DNA from: Planctomycetaceae bacterium
GTDB lineage: Bacteria; Planctomycetota; Planctomycetia; Planctomycetales; Planctomycetaceae
NCBI GenBank assembly: GCA_020426425.1
Contig: JAGQQB010000045.1
Coordinates: forward strand, 1-13,760
Reading direction: 5' to 3'
DNA: 13,760 nt
Below, piece by piece: positions 1-6,940 of this stretch. A program made the position numbers and the translations under genes. Below the pieces are notes generated by a model. The model did no database searches. It saw nothing but the letters and a program-made list of their open reading frames with translations, and was not told where the DNA came from. The number at the start of each line of letters is the position of its first letter. Position 1 is the first letter of the stretch.

Positions 1-1
1 A

Positions 2-1864
2 TTGCGGTCGCTGTCGCCTGCTCAACTGGAGCAACTGGCTGGCGAGATACGGGAAGCGTTATGCGAGATTGTGGCTGATCGACCGGCCCACTTTGCGAGC
101 AATCTGGGCGTGGTGGAATTGTGTCTGGCCCTGCACCTGGTCTTTGACTTCTCGCAGGATCGGCTGATCTGGGACACCGGACATCAAATCTATCCTCACA
201 AGCTGATCACCGGTCGCTTCCCGCAGTTTCGCAGCATCCGCAATAAAGGGGGCCTGATGGGGTACCCCAATCCTGCGGAGAGCGACTACGACCTGTTCAT
301 GACCGGTCATGCCGGGGCGAGCGTCTCGACCGTGCTCGGCCTCAAGGCGGGGGATGATCAGCTGCGCCCCGAAGAGAACCGTCGTTCGGTGGCAGTGATT
401 GGTGATGGCGCGCTTCCCTCAGGCGTCGTGTTTGAAGCCTTCAACAATGCAGCCGGTTTGAAGAAGGACCTGCTCGTCATCCTCAACGACAACAAAATGG
501 GCATCTGTCCGCGGGTGGGTGGACTGGCGGAAACGCTGGACAAAGCACGCGTGACGCCGTTCTACAATGGCCTGAAGCGCGACGTCTCCTGGCTGCTGAA
601 CAAAGTACCGCTGGTCGGGGAATCGACCGAGAAGATGCTCGGCCAGTTCAAGGACGCCGTGAAGGGCTTCCTGCACGGTGGGATGTTGTTTGAGGAACTT
701 GGTTTCCGATACATCGGTCCGGTCGATGGACATGATCTCTCCTCGCTGCGGCGATACCTCGAACTCGTCAAGGACATTCGCGGACCGATCCTGCTGCATG
801 TGCTGACCGAGAAGGGACACGGCTTCCGCCCGGCGACCGAAGATCCGGTCAAGTTTCATGCTCCTTCCCCCTTCTGCCGCAATGAAGAGGCGGGGATTGT
901 GTTCAACCGCAAAGGGGGCGCGCCAGCGTATACCGATGTCGCCAGTGACGCGATCTACACGGCCATGGCCCGTGACAAGCGGGTCTGTGTGTTGACCGCC
1001 GCAATGTGTGCCGGCAACAAGCTCGACCGGATTCGTGATGACTTCCCCGATCGCTTTTTCGATACCGGCATCTGCGAAGGACACGCAGTTGCGTTCGCAG
1101 GCGGCATGGCGAAGGCTGGTGCGCGGCCGATCGTGGATATCTATAGTACGTTCCTGCAGCGGAGCTTCGACCACATCTTCCAGGAGGTGTCGCTGCAGAA
1201 TCTGCCCGTCACCTTCATGCTCGACCGCGCGGGGCTTGCCGGTCCAGACGGTCCAACGCATCATGGGGCATTCGATAACAGCTACATGCGCGTGTTTCCG
1301 AACATCGTCGTCATGGCCCCAGGTGATGAACGCGACATGGCGCCGATGCTCGACTTCAGTCTGAAGTTCGACGGTCCCTGCTCCATTCGTTATCCCAAGA
1401 CGACATCGGAGATCATCGAGCGTCCGCACAGCCCGATTGAACTCGGCAAGTCCGAAGTGATCCGCTGGGGCGAAGATGGCATGTTTGTTGCCTTCGGTGC
1501 GCTCTTGCCGCAGTGCATCGCCGCTGCGGACCGACTGGCGAAAGATGGGCTTGATGTTGGTGTGATCAACGCCCGCTTCCTGCGCCCACTCGATACGGAA
1601 GTCATCTTCCGTGCCATCCAGGAGACTGGCTTTGTGCTCACGGTCGAGGAAAACACGCTGGTGGGAGGATTCGGTTCCGCCGTGCTCGAAGCCGCCAACG
1701 AAGCCGGCTTGCCCACGCACACCATGCGCCGTCTCGGGCTGCCCGACCGGTACATCGAGCATGGCGAGCGTCACGAGTTGCTTGCCGACCTCGGTCTTGA
1801 TGTCGGTGGCCTGATGTCTGCAGCGCATCAAATGGCCGCGCGGCAAGTCGAACCACGGGTGTAG
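2..1864 (+). CDS. dxs: 1-deoxy-D-xylulose-5-phosphate synthase, 5'-truncated by window edge
   Basis: Dxs is a thiamine-diphosphate enzyme. It condenses pyruvate with glyceraldehyde 3-phosphate to give DXP, the first step of the cytoplasmic MEP isoprenoid pathway and a source of thiamine and pyridoxal precursors. The 620 visible residues cover nearly the whole family length. The protein opens inside the usual N-terminal helix (SLSPAQLEQLAGEIREAL), and the His in DRPAHFASNLG at about residue 30 matches His49 of E. coli Dxs, so about 19 residues lie outside the window. Visible landmarks are GHQIYPHKLITGR (60-72), the ThDP-binding GDGA (134-137) with NDN (162-164), VDGHD (241-245), the catalytic Glu in GICEGHAVAF (356-365), IYSTFLQRSFD (380-390) and DRAGLAGPDGPTHHGAFD (408-425). 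Several motifs differ from the textbook form: GHAGAS for GHSSTS, GDGALPSG for GDGALTGG, and CEGHA for AEQHA. The gene is followed by a 95-base gap and a convergent gene. Confidence 0.95.
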   Translation: MRSLSPAQLEQLAGEIREALCEIVADRPAHFASNLGVVELCLALHLVFDFSQDRLIWDTGHQIYPHKLITGRFPQFRSIRNKGGLMGYPNPAESDYDLFMTGHAGASVSTVLGLKAGDDQLRPEENRRSVAVIGDGALPSGVVFEAFNNAAGLKKDLLVILNDNKMGICPRVGGLAETLDKARVTPFYNGLKRDVSWLLNKVPLVGESTEKMLGQFKDAVKGFLHGGMLFEELGFRYIGPVDGHDLSSLRRYLELVKDIRGPILLHVLTEKGHGFRPATEDPVKFHAPSPFCRNEEAGIVFNRKGGAPAYTDVASDAIYTAMARDKRVCVLTAAMCAGNKLDRIRDDFPDRFFDTGICEGHAVAFAGGMAKAGARPIVDIYSTFLQRSFDHIFQEVSLQNLPVTFMLDRAGLAGPDGPTHHGAFDNSYMRVFPNIVVMAPGDERDMAPMLDFSLKFDGPCSIRYPKTTSEIIERPHSPIELGKSEVIRWGEDGMFVAFGALLPQCIAAADRLAKDGLDVGVINARFLRPLDTEVIFRAIQETGFVLTVEENTLVGGFGSAVLEAANEAGLPTHTMRRLGLPDRYIEHGERHELLADLGLDVGGLMSAAHQMAARQVEPRV

Positions 1865-1871
1865 CCGATCG

Positions 1872-1889
1872 TCGTGGATCGCTCCACGA
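1872..1889. terminator. Hairpin between convergent dxs and alkylation-repair gene
   Basis: A perfect 7-bp stem (TCGTGGA/TCCACGA) closes a 4-base loop 8 bases after the dxs stop and about 70 bases past the stop of the minus-strand gene. On the minus strand the loop reads GCGA, a GNRA tetraloop. No T-tract follows on either strand, so it is not a canonical intrinsic terminator. Its place between two converging genes suggests a transcription-end or mRNA-stabilising role. Confidence 0.35.
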
Positions 1890-1959
1890 TCCAACGTTCT
1901 GATCGCGATTCGCCTGGCTATGTGACTTCATGGCGCGCCGTAGCCACAATGGCCGGTCC

Positions 1960-2742
1960 TCAACGCTGCATCCGCTTCCGCACTCGGCCTACGATGCGTT
2001 CCGTCGCGGCGACCGGCGATTCATGCTCCCAGCGTTGCAACGTCGCCTCGACCCAATCGGGCTGGGTTTTTGCGGCGTCACTGAGCCAATTTGAAACTGA
2101 GTCCTGAACATACTTTGCTGGGTCAGCGAGTAACGGTTCGAGCAGCGGCAGACCGAGGTGCGGAGTCTCCTTCAGTTCGGCGATGTGTGCGCACCACACA
2201 CCGCGCGGGCGCAGCACCTCGGCGGCGAATCGGCGGATGTTCTCTGATCGTGACCGAGTCCATGGAGTGAGCCGCGAGATGCTTTCTTCCAACTGCATCG
2301 ACAGCAACGGTCGGATGGCGATCCAGGCCCATTCCCGCACGCCAAAGTGTGGATCGTCGGCCAATGGCTCAATCCGTTTGAGCAGTCGTGAGATGGATGT
2401 CGGTTCCAGTTCGGCGAGTTGATACGCCGCCCAACCGCGCACGGTGTCTGACCGGTGCTGTCGCAACTCATCGAACGAGTTGGCCGGTTGCGAGGTCGCC
2501 AGCCAAGTGCCGACCACTTGCATGCGACGGGTGATCCCCAATGAATCGTCGGCAACTTGGCGGAGTAACGCCTGGGGAGCGTCGGGACAGATCGATTTCA
2601 ACAACAGGTCGAAGCGAACCGCCAATCCTTCGACGAGATTGGCGGTCTCGATTTCACCCTGGTTGAGCTGTGCCAGAATCGCTGTGGGAATGTCACTGCG
2701 ACGCCGGGCTCCGGTCCGTTTGGAAGTAGGCGGATTCGTCAC
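1960..2742 (-). CDS. AlkC/AlkD-like HEAT-repeat DNA alkylation repair protein
   Basis: A 260-residue all-helical protein of the DNA alkylation repair superfamily (HEAT-like repeats, AlkC/AlkD type). Members excise or bind positively charged alkyl-purines such as 3-methyladenine and 7-methylguanine adducts. The family signature lies in the C-terminal half: DDPHFGVREWAWIAIRPLL (129-147), SENIRRFAAEVLRPRGVW (166-183), and a block from GLPLLEPLLADPAKYVQDSV (197-216) into NWLSDAAKTQPDWVEATLQRW (218-238), which resembles the SVANHLND-type segment of AlkC homologues. The first 30 or so residues are basic and disordered-looking. The reading frame stays open to 2844, but GTG at 2742 is preferred because AGGAG sits 7 bases upstream. 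The gene overlaps the end of the upstream YpsA-like gene by 50 bases in another frame, which suggests translational coupling. I see the superfamily clearly; substrate and catalytic residues are not assigned. Confidence 0.85.
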   Translation of the reverse strand: MTNPPTSKRTGARRRSDIPTAILAQLNQGEIETANLVEGLAVRFDLLLKSICPDAPQALLRQVADDSLGITRRMQVVGTWLATSQPANSFDELRQHRSDTVRGWAAYQLAELEPTSISRLLKRIEPLADDPHFGVREWAWIAIRPLLSMQLEESISRLTPWTRSRSENIRRFAAEVLRPRGVWCAHIAELKETPHLGLPLLEPLLADPAKYVQDSVSNWLSDAAKTQPDWVEATLQRWEHESPVAATERIVGRVRKRMQR

Positions 2743-3232
2743 GCGCACGCTCCTGTATTCGCAACTGTCGCAGCACCTCGGTGAGTAACGTGTGGGTTCG
2801 TTGCTGAATCCCCGGCGTGGTGCTTTCTCGCGGGCCGGCCACATTCATCACGTGAATGGGATGTCGCGCGAGCCAGCGCAGAACCGGTTGGACCCCGTCG
2901 GCAACAGGCATTCGCTTGAGATCCAACAGCAGCAGGGGACGTTTCAAATCGCGGACGATGCGCTGCGTCAGCGCCGTCCCGCCAGTGGGCGACCCAAATG
3001 TCAGGATGAGTGTCCCATCCGAATCGCGGACATTCATTCTCGTTCGGGCGGCATACAGCGCCGTCGTGGTCTCCACCAACGGATAGAGGTCCGGGATGGG
3101 ACCATCTTCGGCCAGTCGACCTTTCGGACACCAGCCGCCACAAGGAAAGTCCGCCCCAAGCGCTGCATTGAGCGCTCCGCGATCAACTCCTGTTTGTCCC
3201 CCTGAGACAATCTGTTCCAGGACCGGATCCAC
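2693..3232 (-). CDS. Circularly permuted YpsA / SLOG-family protein (putative nucleotide-ligand binding)
   Basis: A 179-residue protein of the cpYpsA SLOG family, often labelled putative molybdenum carrier. SLOG domains are Rossmann-like folds that bind nucleotides or nucleotide-derived ligands, and some act as sensors or effectors in stress and conflict systems. The signature SGGQTGVDRGAL (10-21) is at the N terminus, followed by GGWCPKGRLAEDGPIPDLYP (32-51), RTRMNVRDSDGTLILT (63-78), a GGTALT loop (84-89) and NVAGPRES (130-137), all in family order. The length matches the family. The frame is open upstream to 3472, but GTG at 3232 has AGGGAG 7 bases before it and puts the signature at the expected distance from the N terminus. 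The last 50 bases overlap the alkylation-repair gene, so the two are probably co-translated and may cooperate. The molybdenum-carrier label is weakly founded, and the ligand cannot be read from the sequence. Confidence 0.85.
   Translation of the reverse strand: MDPVLEQIVSGGQTGVDRGALNAALGADFPCGGWCPKGRLAEDGPIPDLYPLVETTTALYAARTRMNVRDSDGTLILTFGSPTGGTALTQRIVRDLKRPLLLLDLKRMPVADGVQPVLRWLARHPIHVMNVAGPRESTTPGIQQRTHTLLTEVLRQLRIQERARDESAYFQTDRSPASQ
2750..2754 (-). promoter_or_regulatory. Ribosome binding site fixing the GTG start at 2742
   Basis: AGGAG on the minus strand lies 7 bases before the GTG at 2742, inside the 3' end of the upstream coding region. It decides between this start and in-frame upstream alternatives, which would add 34 residues lacking family similarity. 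Confidence 0.7.
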
Positions 3233-3540
3233 CAGTCTGCTCCCTGCGCTTGCGAAAACGGCGTCCACATCGATCGGGAAGGACCACACGTTGCCGTTGC
3301 CATCATGCGCGGCAGCGTAGTGAGATACGGTACGTCTGTCTACTGCACCTGTGTGGGACGCAGTCGACCGAAAGGGGGAGACTTTCCGATCGCGCAGCGC
3401 ACTCTGAACGGGCGTTCCACGGCGTTTGCCGAATCTCGCAGCCGCGTTCGGCTCCCTTTGTGGCGACGGCATCGAGCGAGTGGGAAGTCCATGAGGGCGT
3501 GCCTGGACGCAGTCCAGCGGACGGAACCAGTCGTGCCGAC
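3233..3540. other. 308-base intergenic stretch without a convincing gene
   Basis: It lies between two minus-strand genes. The YpsA-like frame is open through most of it (to 3472), but that part shows no family similarity. A short 6-bp hairpin (CTGGAC/GTCCAG, 3-base loop) sits at 3503-3517, about 25 bases past the actin-fold gene stop, without a T-tract. The stretch probably holds the promoter of the YpsA-like/repair pair, but I could not find convincing -35 and -10 boxes. Confidence 0.5.
3240..3245 (-). promoter_or_regulatory. Ribosome binding site fixing the GTG start at 3232
   Basis: AGGGAG on the minus strand, 7 bases upstream of GTG at 3232. It supports the 179-residue form of the YpsA-like protein over the 259-residue open frame. 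Confidence 0.6.
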
Positions 3541-4581
3541 TCAGGCGGCAGCCTCAAGCGTGATGCCGGGTTGCTCGGCATTGAGCAGCCCCAGGATCAA
3601 TGCCCCCCGAGCGACAGTAAAGCGATCTGAACTGGTGACGGAAATCTGTGCGGCATCGAGCGGCAGTTGATACTCACGACACATTTGCGCGAACACTGCC
3701 GCGAATCCATTGATCTGCACAGGTCCGCCGCTGAGCACGACTGGCATGGGGAAGCTACGTAGCAGCCCCATGCCGCGCAGTTCCGCCGCAAGATGGTTGG
3801 CCACCTCTGTGAGCCAACTGCGGTAATAGGTCGCGAGGATTTCGGCATCCCCTTGCCCGTTGCGGGAGAGAGAGAAGTGATTTGAGCTGACCAGGGCGCG
3901 AACCGGCTGCAGGTCGAGGTATCGGTTCCCCTCGCGGTCATGCAGGAAATTCCCTTTGGCTCGGGCGAATGCCTTCTCGGGGTGATTCGCGCCGCCCAGG
4001 AACGTTGTTTGCCATTGCGGAATGCCATGCTGCGACAGGCAACACGACACCGACTCTGCGCCAAAACAGATGCCCAGGCCCGAGTAGCCCTGATAGGCCA
4101 TGCTCGAAATTACCAGCGCCGTCCCCGACTGAATCGGCCGCAGCGCGTATCCTTGCAGTCGCAGCAGACGCTGAAAGAACAGCCCTGTCGCCGAGTCGGG
4201 TTCAGCATCAGCGGGCAAGGTCACGAAGCACGGAGTCAGGTGCTGGATCGTCGTCGTCGACCGCTGCGGGAGGATCGCTGCGAGCATCGCCGCGCAGACC
4301 TGTCGCCCGACCGGATCATCTTGCGGGAGTCCGTGCCGATCGATCACTGGCACGAGCGGCATGTTGTGGATTTCCGAAGCCTCAGCCGCATGTGGTCCAA
4401 TGACCAGCAATTGCCCCTCGGATGTGAGGTACGGAGTCCGGGATTGTTCCAGCATGCGCTGCAGGGCGGGCGTCTCCGGCAAGACGCAATACTCCGCCGA
4501 GATGCGTCGTGCGAACAGACGCTCACCCACGCGGCGCAAAGAGCGAAACTCGGTACTGCCCAAATCGATGGCTACGCTCAT
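3541..4581 (-). CDS. Divergent actin-fold (ASKHA) ATPase-like protein
   Basis: A 346-residue cytoplasmic protein with actin/Hsp70-type architecture. A phosphate-1-like loop AIDLGSTEFRSLRR (4-17) opens the protein. A connect-1-like helix follows at 149-165 (PIQSGTALVISSMAYQG). A degenerate phosphate-2 strand GICFGAESVSCCLSQHG (170-186) lacks the usual D-x-G-G-G. An adenosine-like motif VVLSGGPVQINGFAAVF (281-297) and a connect-2-like SDRFTVARGALILGLL (318-333) close the fold. The length and order fit MreB, ParM, EutJ or PilM-like proteins, but it belongs to none of these obviously. Its ATG overlaps the stop of the upstream SLBB membrane protein gene (ATGA), with AGGA-type ribosome binding sequence at 4587-4595 inside that gene, so the two are surely one operon. 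I infer a role as cytoplasmic partner of that membrane protein. Whether it still hydrolyses ATP or polymerises is open. Confidence 0.8.
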   Translation of the reverse strand: MSVAIDLGSTEFRSLRRVGERLFARRISAEYCVLPETPALQRMLEQSRTPYLTSEGQLLVIGPHAAEASEIHNMPLVPVIDRHGLPQDDPVGRQVCAAMLAAILPQRSTTTIQHLTPCFVTLPADAEPDSATGLFFQRLLRLQGYALRPIQSGTALVISSMAYQGYSGLGICFGAESVSCCLSQHGIPQWQTTFLGGANHPEKAFARAKGNFLHDREGNRYLDLQPVRALVSSNHFSLSRNGQGDAEILATYYRSWLTEVANHLAAELRGMGLLRSFPMPVVLSGGPVQINGFAAVFAQMCREYQLPLDAAQISVTSSDRFTVARGALILGLLNAEQPGITLEAAA

Positions 4582-6701
4582 GAGTGTCCTTCCTCGGCAA
4601 GTGAACGCAAAGCCCGGTCCAGCGATCCGGTCCTCGATCCCGGTCGACGCTCGGCGGAGACGGGCTGAACGACATCGAACGCGGTTCGGGCCGTCGTGTC
4701 GAGCGGAGCAGGCTCAAGTTCCCTGGGCTGGTCGGCAGCTGCGTGTCCGCGCTGGTTCGTGTCGGCGGAGACGTTGAGTGCCTCGCGAATTCGTGTACGC
4801 AACGTGCGTTCATCGGCATGCCCATGGGACGCGGTGGCCATGGCGGGCTTTCGATTTGCGAAATGGGGACCTGCCAGCGTCTCGTGGGCCTGATGCACGA
4901 CAAGCCGCTTGTGCCCCACCGCCGCGCCATGGAGATGCTCAACTGACGGGAACAGCACCTGTTCTTCCACAATCGGCACGGAGTGATCGATCACTGCGTC
5001 GAGCATTGTGCGTGGGGCGTTTGCTGGAGCTGGTGTGGACGTCTCGATAGCCGCTCCTGTGGCGACGCCACGCGAAAAGGTCTCTTGCTTTGGCAGGAAT
5101 TCCACGTTGTCGTAACGGGACCAGACAACGCACAGCCCCAGGCACAGCAGAGTCAACAGGCCGACTCCGATCGCAATCGGCACCAATCCGCTTGTGGTGC
5201 GTCTGTGGCTGAGTGTTCCCGAATCGGGAATCGGTTGCTCGTCGCCATAGATCCCCGGGAATGGGGATTCCTCAGCGGTCGTGGATGCGTTCGACTTGGC
5301 TTCTGAGGACGTTGGCTGAGTGATGACCGGTGACCGGGAAGGGACGATTTCGAGTTCCGAGTTTGCAGGCGTTGAGGCGAAGTACCGGCTGCGACCGGCG
5401 TCAGGTTCTTCGGCCAACGTCGGTTGCGGTTCAGGCACCAGTTCTGGTTCTGGACGCAATGGGCCTTGAGTCACACTGGTGTGCGAGAGAGTCTGAACTG
5501 TTGATGTTGCCCGAGACGGCAGCTGCGCTTCCGGGCCGGTCGCCTGCAGCTCAGTAGAAGCTGGCGGCGCTGACTCTGCTTCAGCCGGTTGCACTGTCGG
5601 TAGAACGGGAGCCTCGATCAACGGAGCCGAGAGACTGATCGGAATGTTGGTCGGAGAGTCGCTCTGTCCGATGACAGGTTCAGACGCAGTCGCTGTTGCG
5701 TCGGTCGCGATGTTGCCATCATCTTCAAGGACCACCTGTGGCGCTGGCAATTGCAATGTTGCCGGTGGGGTATTCGCGGTGACTGAGTTGGCAGTTGCTG
5801 CGACCTCCGATGTGGGAGTCGTTGGAGGGCTCGGCAATGCTGGTGCCACAGGCGACGCAGATGCTTCCACCGGGGCGCTGCTGAACGGCTCGCTGCTGAG
5901 GGGCGCTTCGACCACGCGCATCCCAGCAGGGCTTGCTGCCTGCAGTTCCGCCGCTGGCACTGGCAGGGTCCGTTGGGCGGATTTTGGCGTGAGCGCTTCT
6001 TCTAACGAGACCGCCGGGGGCAGCTCTTGAGCCGAGCGCAATCCGACGGGATCAATCGTACGGGGATCGAAGGCGATGATCGTACCGCTCAGCAATTGCC
6101 AGTCCGAGGTACGACCGACCGGATCGATCCGCTGTGTTCGCACCAGGATTTCGCGAGGCTGCATCAGTTGCTGGATAAGCGTCGGCAGGTTGGCGACATC
6201 ATCCCGCAGCGGGAGGACGACAGGTCGTTCCAGCAGACCCACACAGGCGATGGGGACAAGTTTGGGCTCATTCGCGCCAGGTCGTGGACCAGTGGTTGGC
6301 GGAGCGACGACAACGACCACTTCGCCAGAATTGACCGTTTCCCGTGAGTCACCATCGGAGAAGATCTGTAGACGCGGTCGCAGTTCGCGACTGTAAACAC
6401 GAATCGTCGTTTGGGGTTTTCCCGCAACACCACCGGCCGCCTGGACCAGTTCGGAGAGCGGCAACTTGGCCTTATCGGTGGAGAAGACACCCGATCTCTC
6501 CACGCCCCCCACAATGGTGAAGTAGTGGGTCTGATGCCCCGATTCCGCTTGCGTTTCAATCACACGCATTTGGGAGCGATTGCGCGGACGCCCATCGCTG
6601 TTTCCGCCAGCGTATTGTTGAGCCATGACGGCTTGGCCATGCACGACCGCCCAGGCGGAAATGAGCAAGGCACAGGTTCTGCCAACGGGTGTTCTCGACA
6701 T
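4578..6701 (-). CDS. Membrane-anchored SLBB/beta-grasp protein with long Pro/Ala linker
   Basis: A 707-residue bitopic envelope protein. A signal peptide with a hydrophobic core at about 10-22 ends in VMA|QQ near 27. An SLBB-like beta-grasp domain spans about 58-134 (YFTIVGGVERSGVF, LSELVQAAGG, then a strand into SGEVVVVVAP). A second, weaker copy begins at about 148 (LVPIACVGLLERPVVLPL, then LPTLIQQLMQPREILV). Residues 225-500 are a low-complexity Pro/Ala/Ser/Glu linker. One membrane helix lies at about 504-527 (LVPIAIGVGLLTLLCLGLCV), followed by a 180-residue cytoplasmic tail. The tail has a denser, conserved-looking block at 565-617 and a C-terminal amphipathic helix (SLDRALRSLAEE, 693-704). 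The ATG at 6701 has TCCTCCC/GGGAGGA 7 bases upstream and gives a proper signal peptide; the frame opens at 6728. It lacks the polysaccharide-export (Wza) N-domain. The stop overlaps the actin-fold gene start by 4 bases, which points to a joint complex. The exact function is unknown. Confidence 0.8.
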   Translation of the reverse strand: MSRTPVGRTCALLISAWAVVHGQAVMAQQYAGGNSDGRPRNRSQMRVIETQAESGHQTHYFTIVGGVERSGVFSTDKAKLPLSELVQAAGGVAGKPQTTIRVYSRELRPRLQIFSDGDSRETVNSGEVVVVVAPPTTGPRPGANEPKLVPIACVGLLERPVVLPLRDDVANLPTLIQQLMQPREILVRTQRIDPVGRTSDWQLLSGTIIAFDPRTIDPVGLRSAQELPPAVSLEEALTPKSAQRTLPVPAAELQAASPAGMRVVEAPLSSEPFSSAPVEASASPVAPALPSPPTTPTSEVAATANSVTANTPPATLQLPAPQVVLEDDGNIATDATATASEPVIGQSDSPTNIPISLSAPLIEAPVLPTVQPAEAESAPPASTELQATGPEAQLPSRATSTVQTLSHTSVTQGPLRPEPELVPEPQPTLAEEPDAGRSRYFASTPANSELEIVPSRSPVITQPTSSEAKSNASTTAEESPFPGIYGDEQPIPDSGTLSHRRTTSGLVPIAIGVGLLTLLCLGLCVVWSRYDNVEFLPKQETFSRGVATGAAIETSTPAPANAPRTMLDAVIDHSVPIVEEQVLFPSVEHLHGAAVGHKRLVVHQAHETLAGPHFANRKPAMATASHGHADERTLRTRIREALNVSADTNQRGHAAADQPRELEPAPLDTTARTAFDVVQPVSAERRPGSRTGSLDRALRSLAEEGHS

Positions 6702-6708
6702 GAGGTGT

Positions 6709-6715
6709 TCCTCCC
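6709..6715 (-). promoter_or_regulatory. Strong ribosome binding site of the SLBB protein gene
   Basis: GGGAGGA on the minus strand, 7 bases before ATG at 6701. It selects that start over the ATG at 6728, which would add nine charged residues in front of the signal peptide. Confidence 0.7.
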
Positions 6716-6940
6716 TGAAGATCGCCAAGCGGCGAAAACCGCCAGAGAGGCCCGCGTCGATGGAATCCCCCCTGCGCAGCGACGCTCTCCGTCAGCATCG
6801 TCATCGGCAGATTAGGAAGAACCAGTTCAGCCCTTTTGGAAAGACGTTCCGCCCACACCGTACAGTCTTCCGGGTTTGCCCAGATTGCTGTCGTCGGAGT
6901 GCTGTGACTGGGAAATCCTTAGGCCCCAGAAATCAATCTG

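Noticed and set aside
419..1894. Long open frame of 491 codons antisense to dxs
   Set aside because: It is the mirror of a well-supported Dxs gene in GC-rich DNA, with a His/Arg/Asp-rich composition, no recognisable motif and no fitting ribosome binding site.
4578..6701. Polysaccharide export (Wza-type) assignment for the SLBB protein
   Set aside because: It lacks the Poly_export N-terminal domain and the lipoprotein signal, and it has a mid-C-terminal membrane helix with a cytoplasmic tail, so only the SLBB-like fold is shared.
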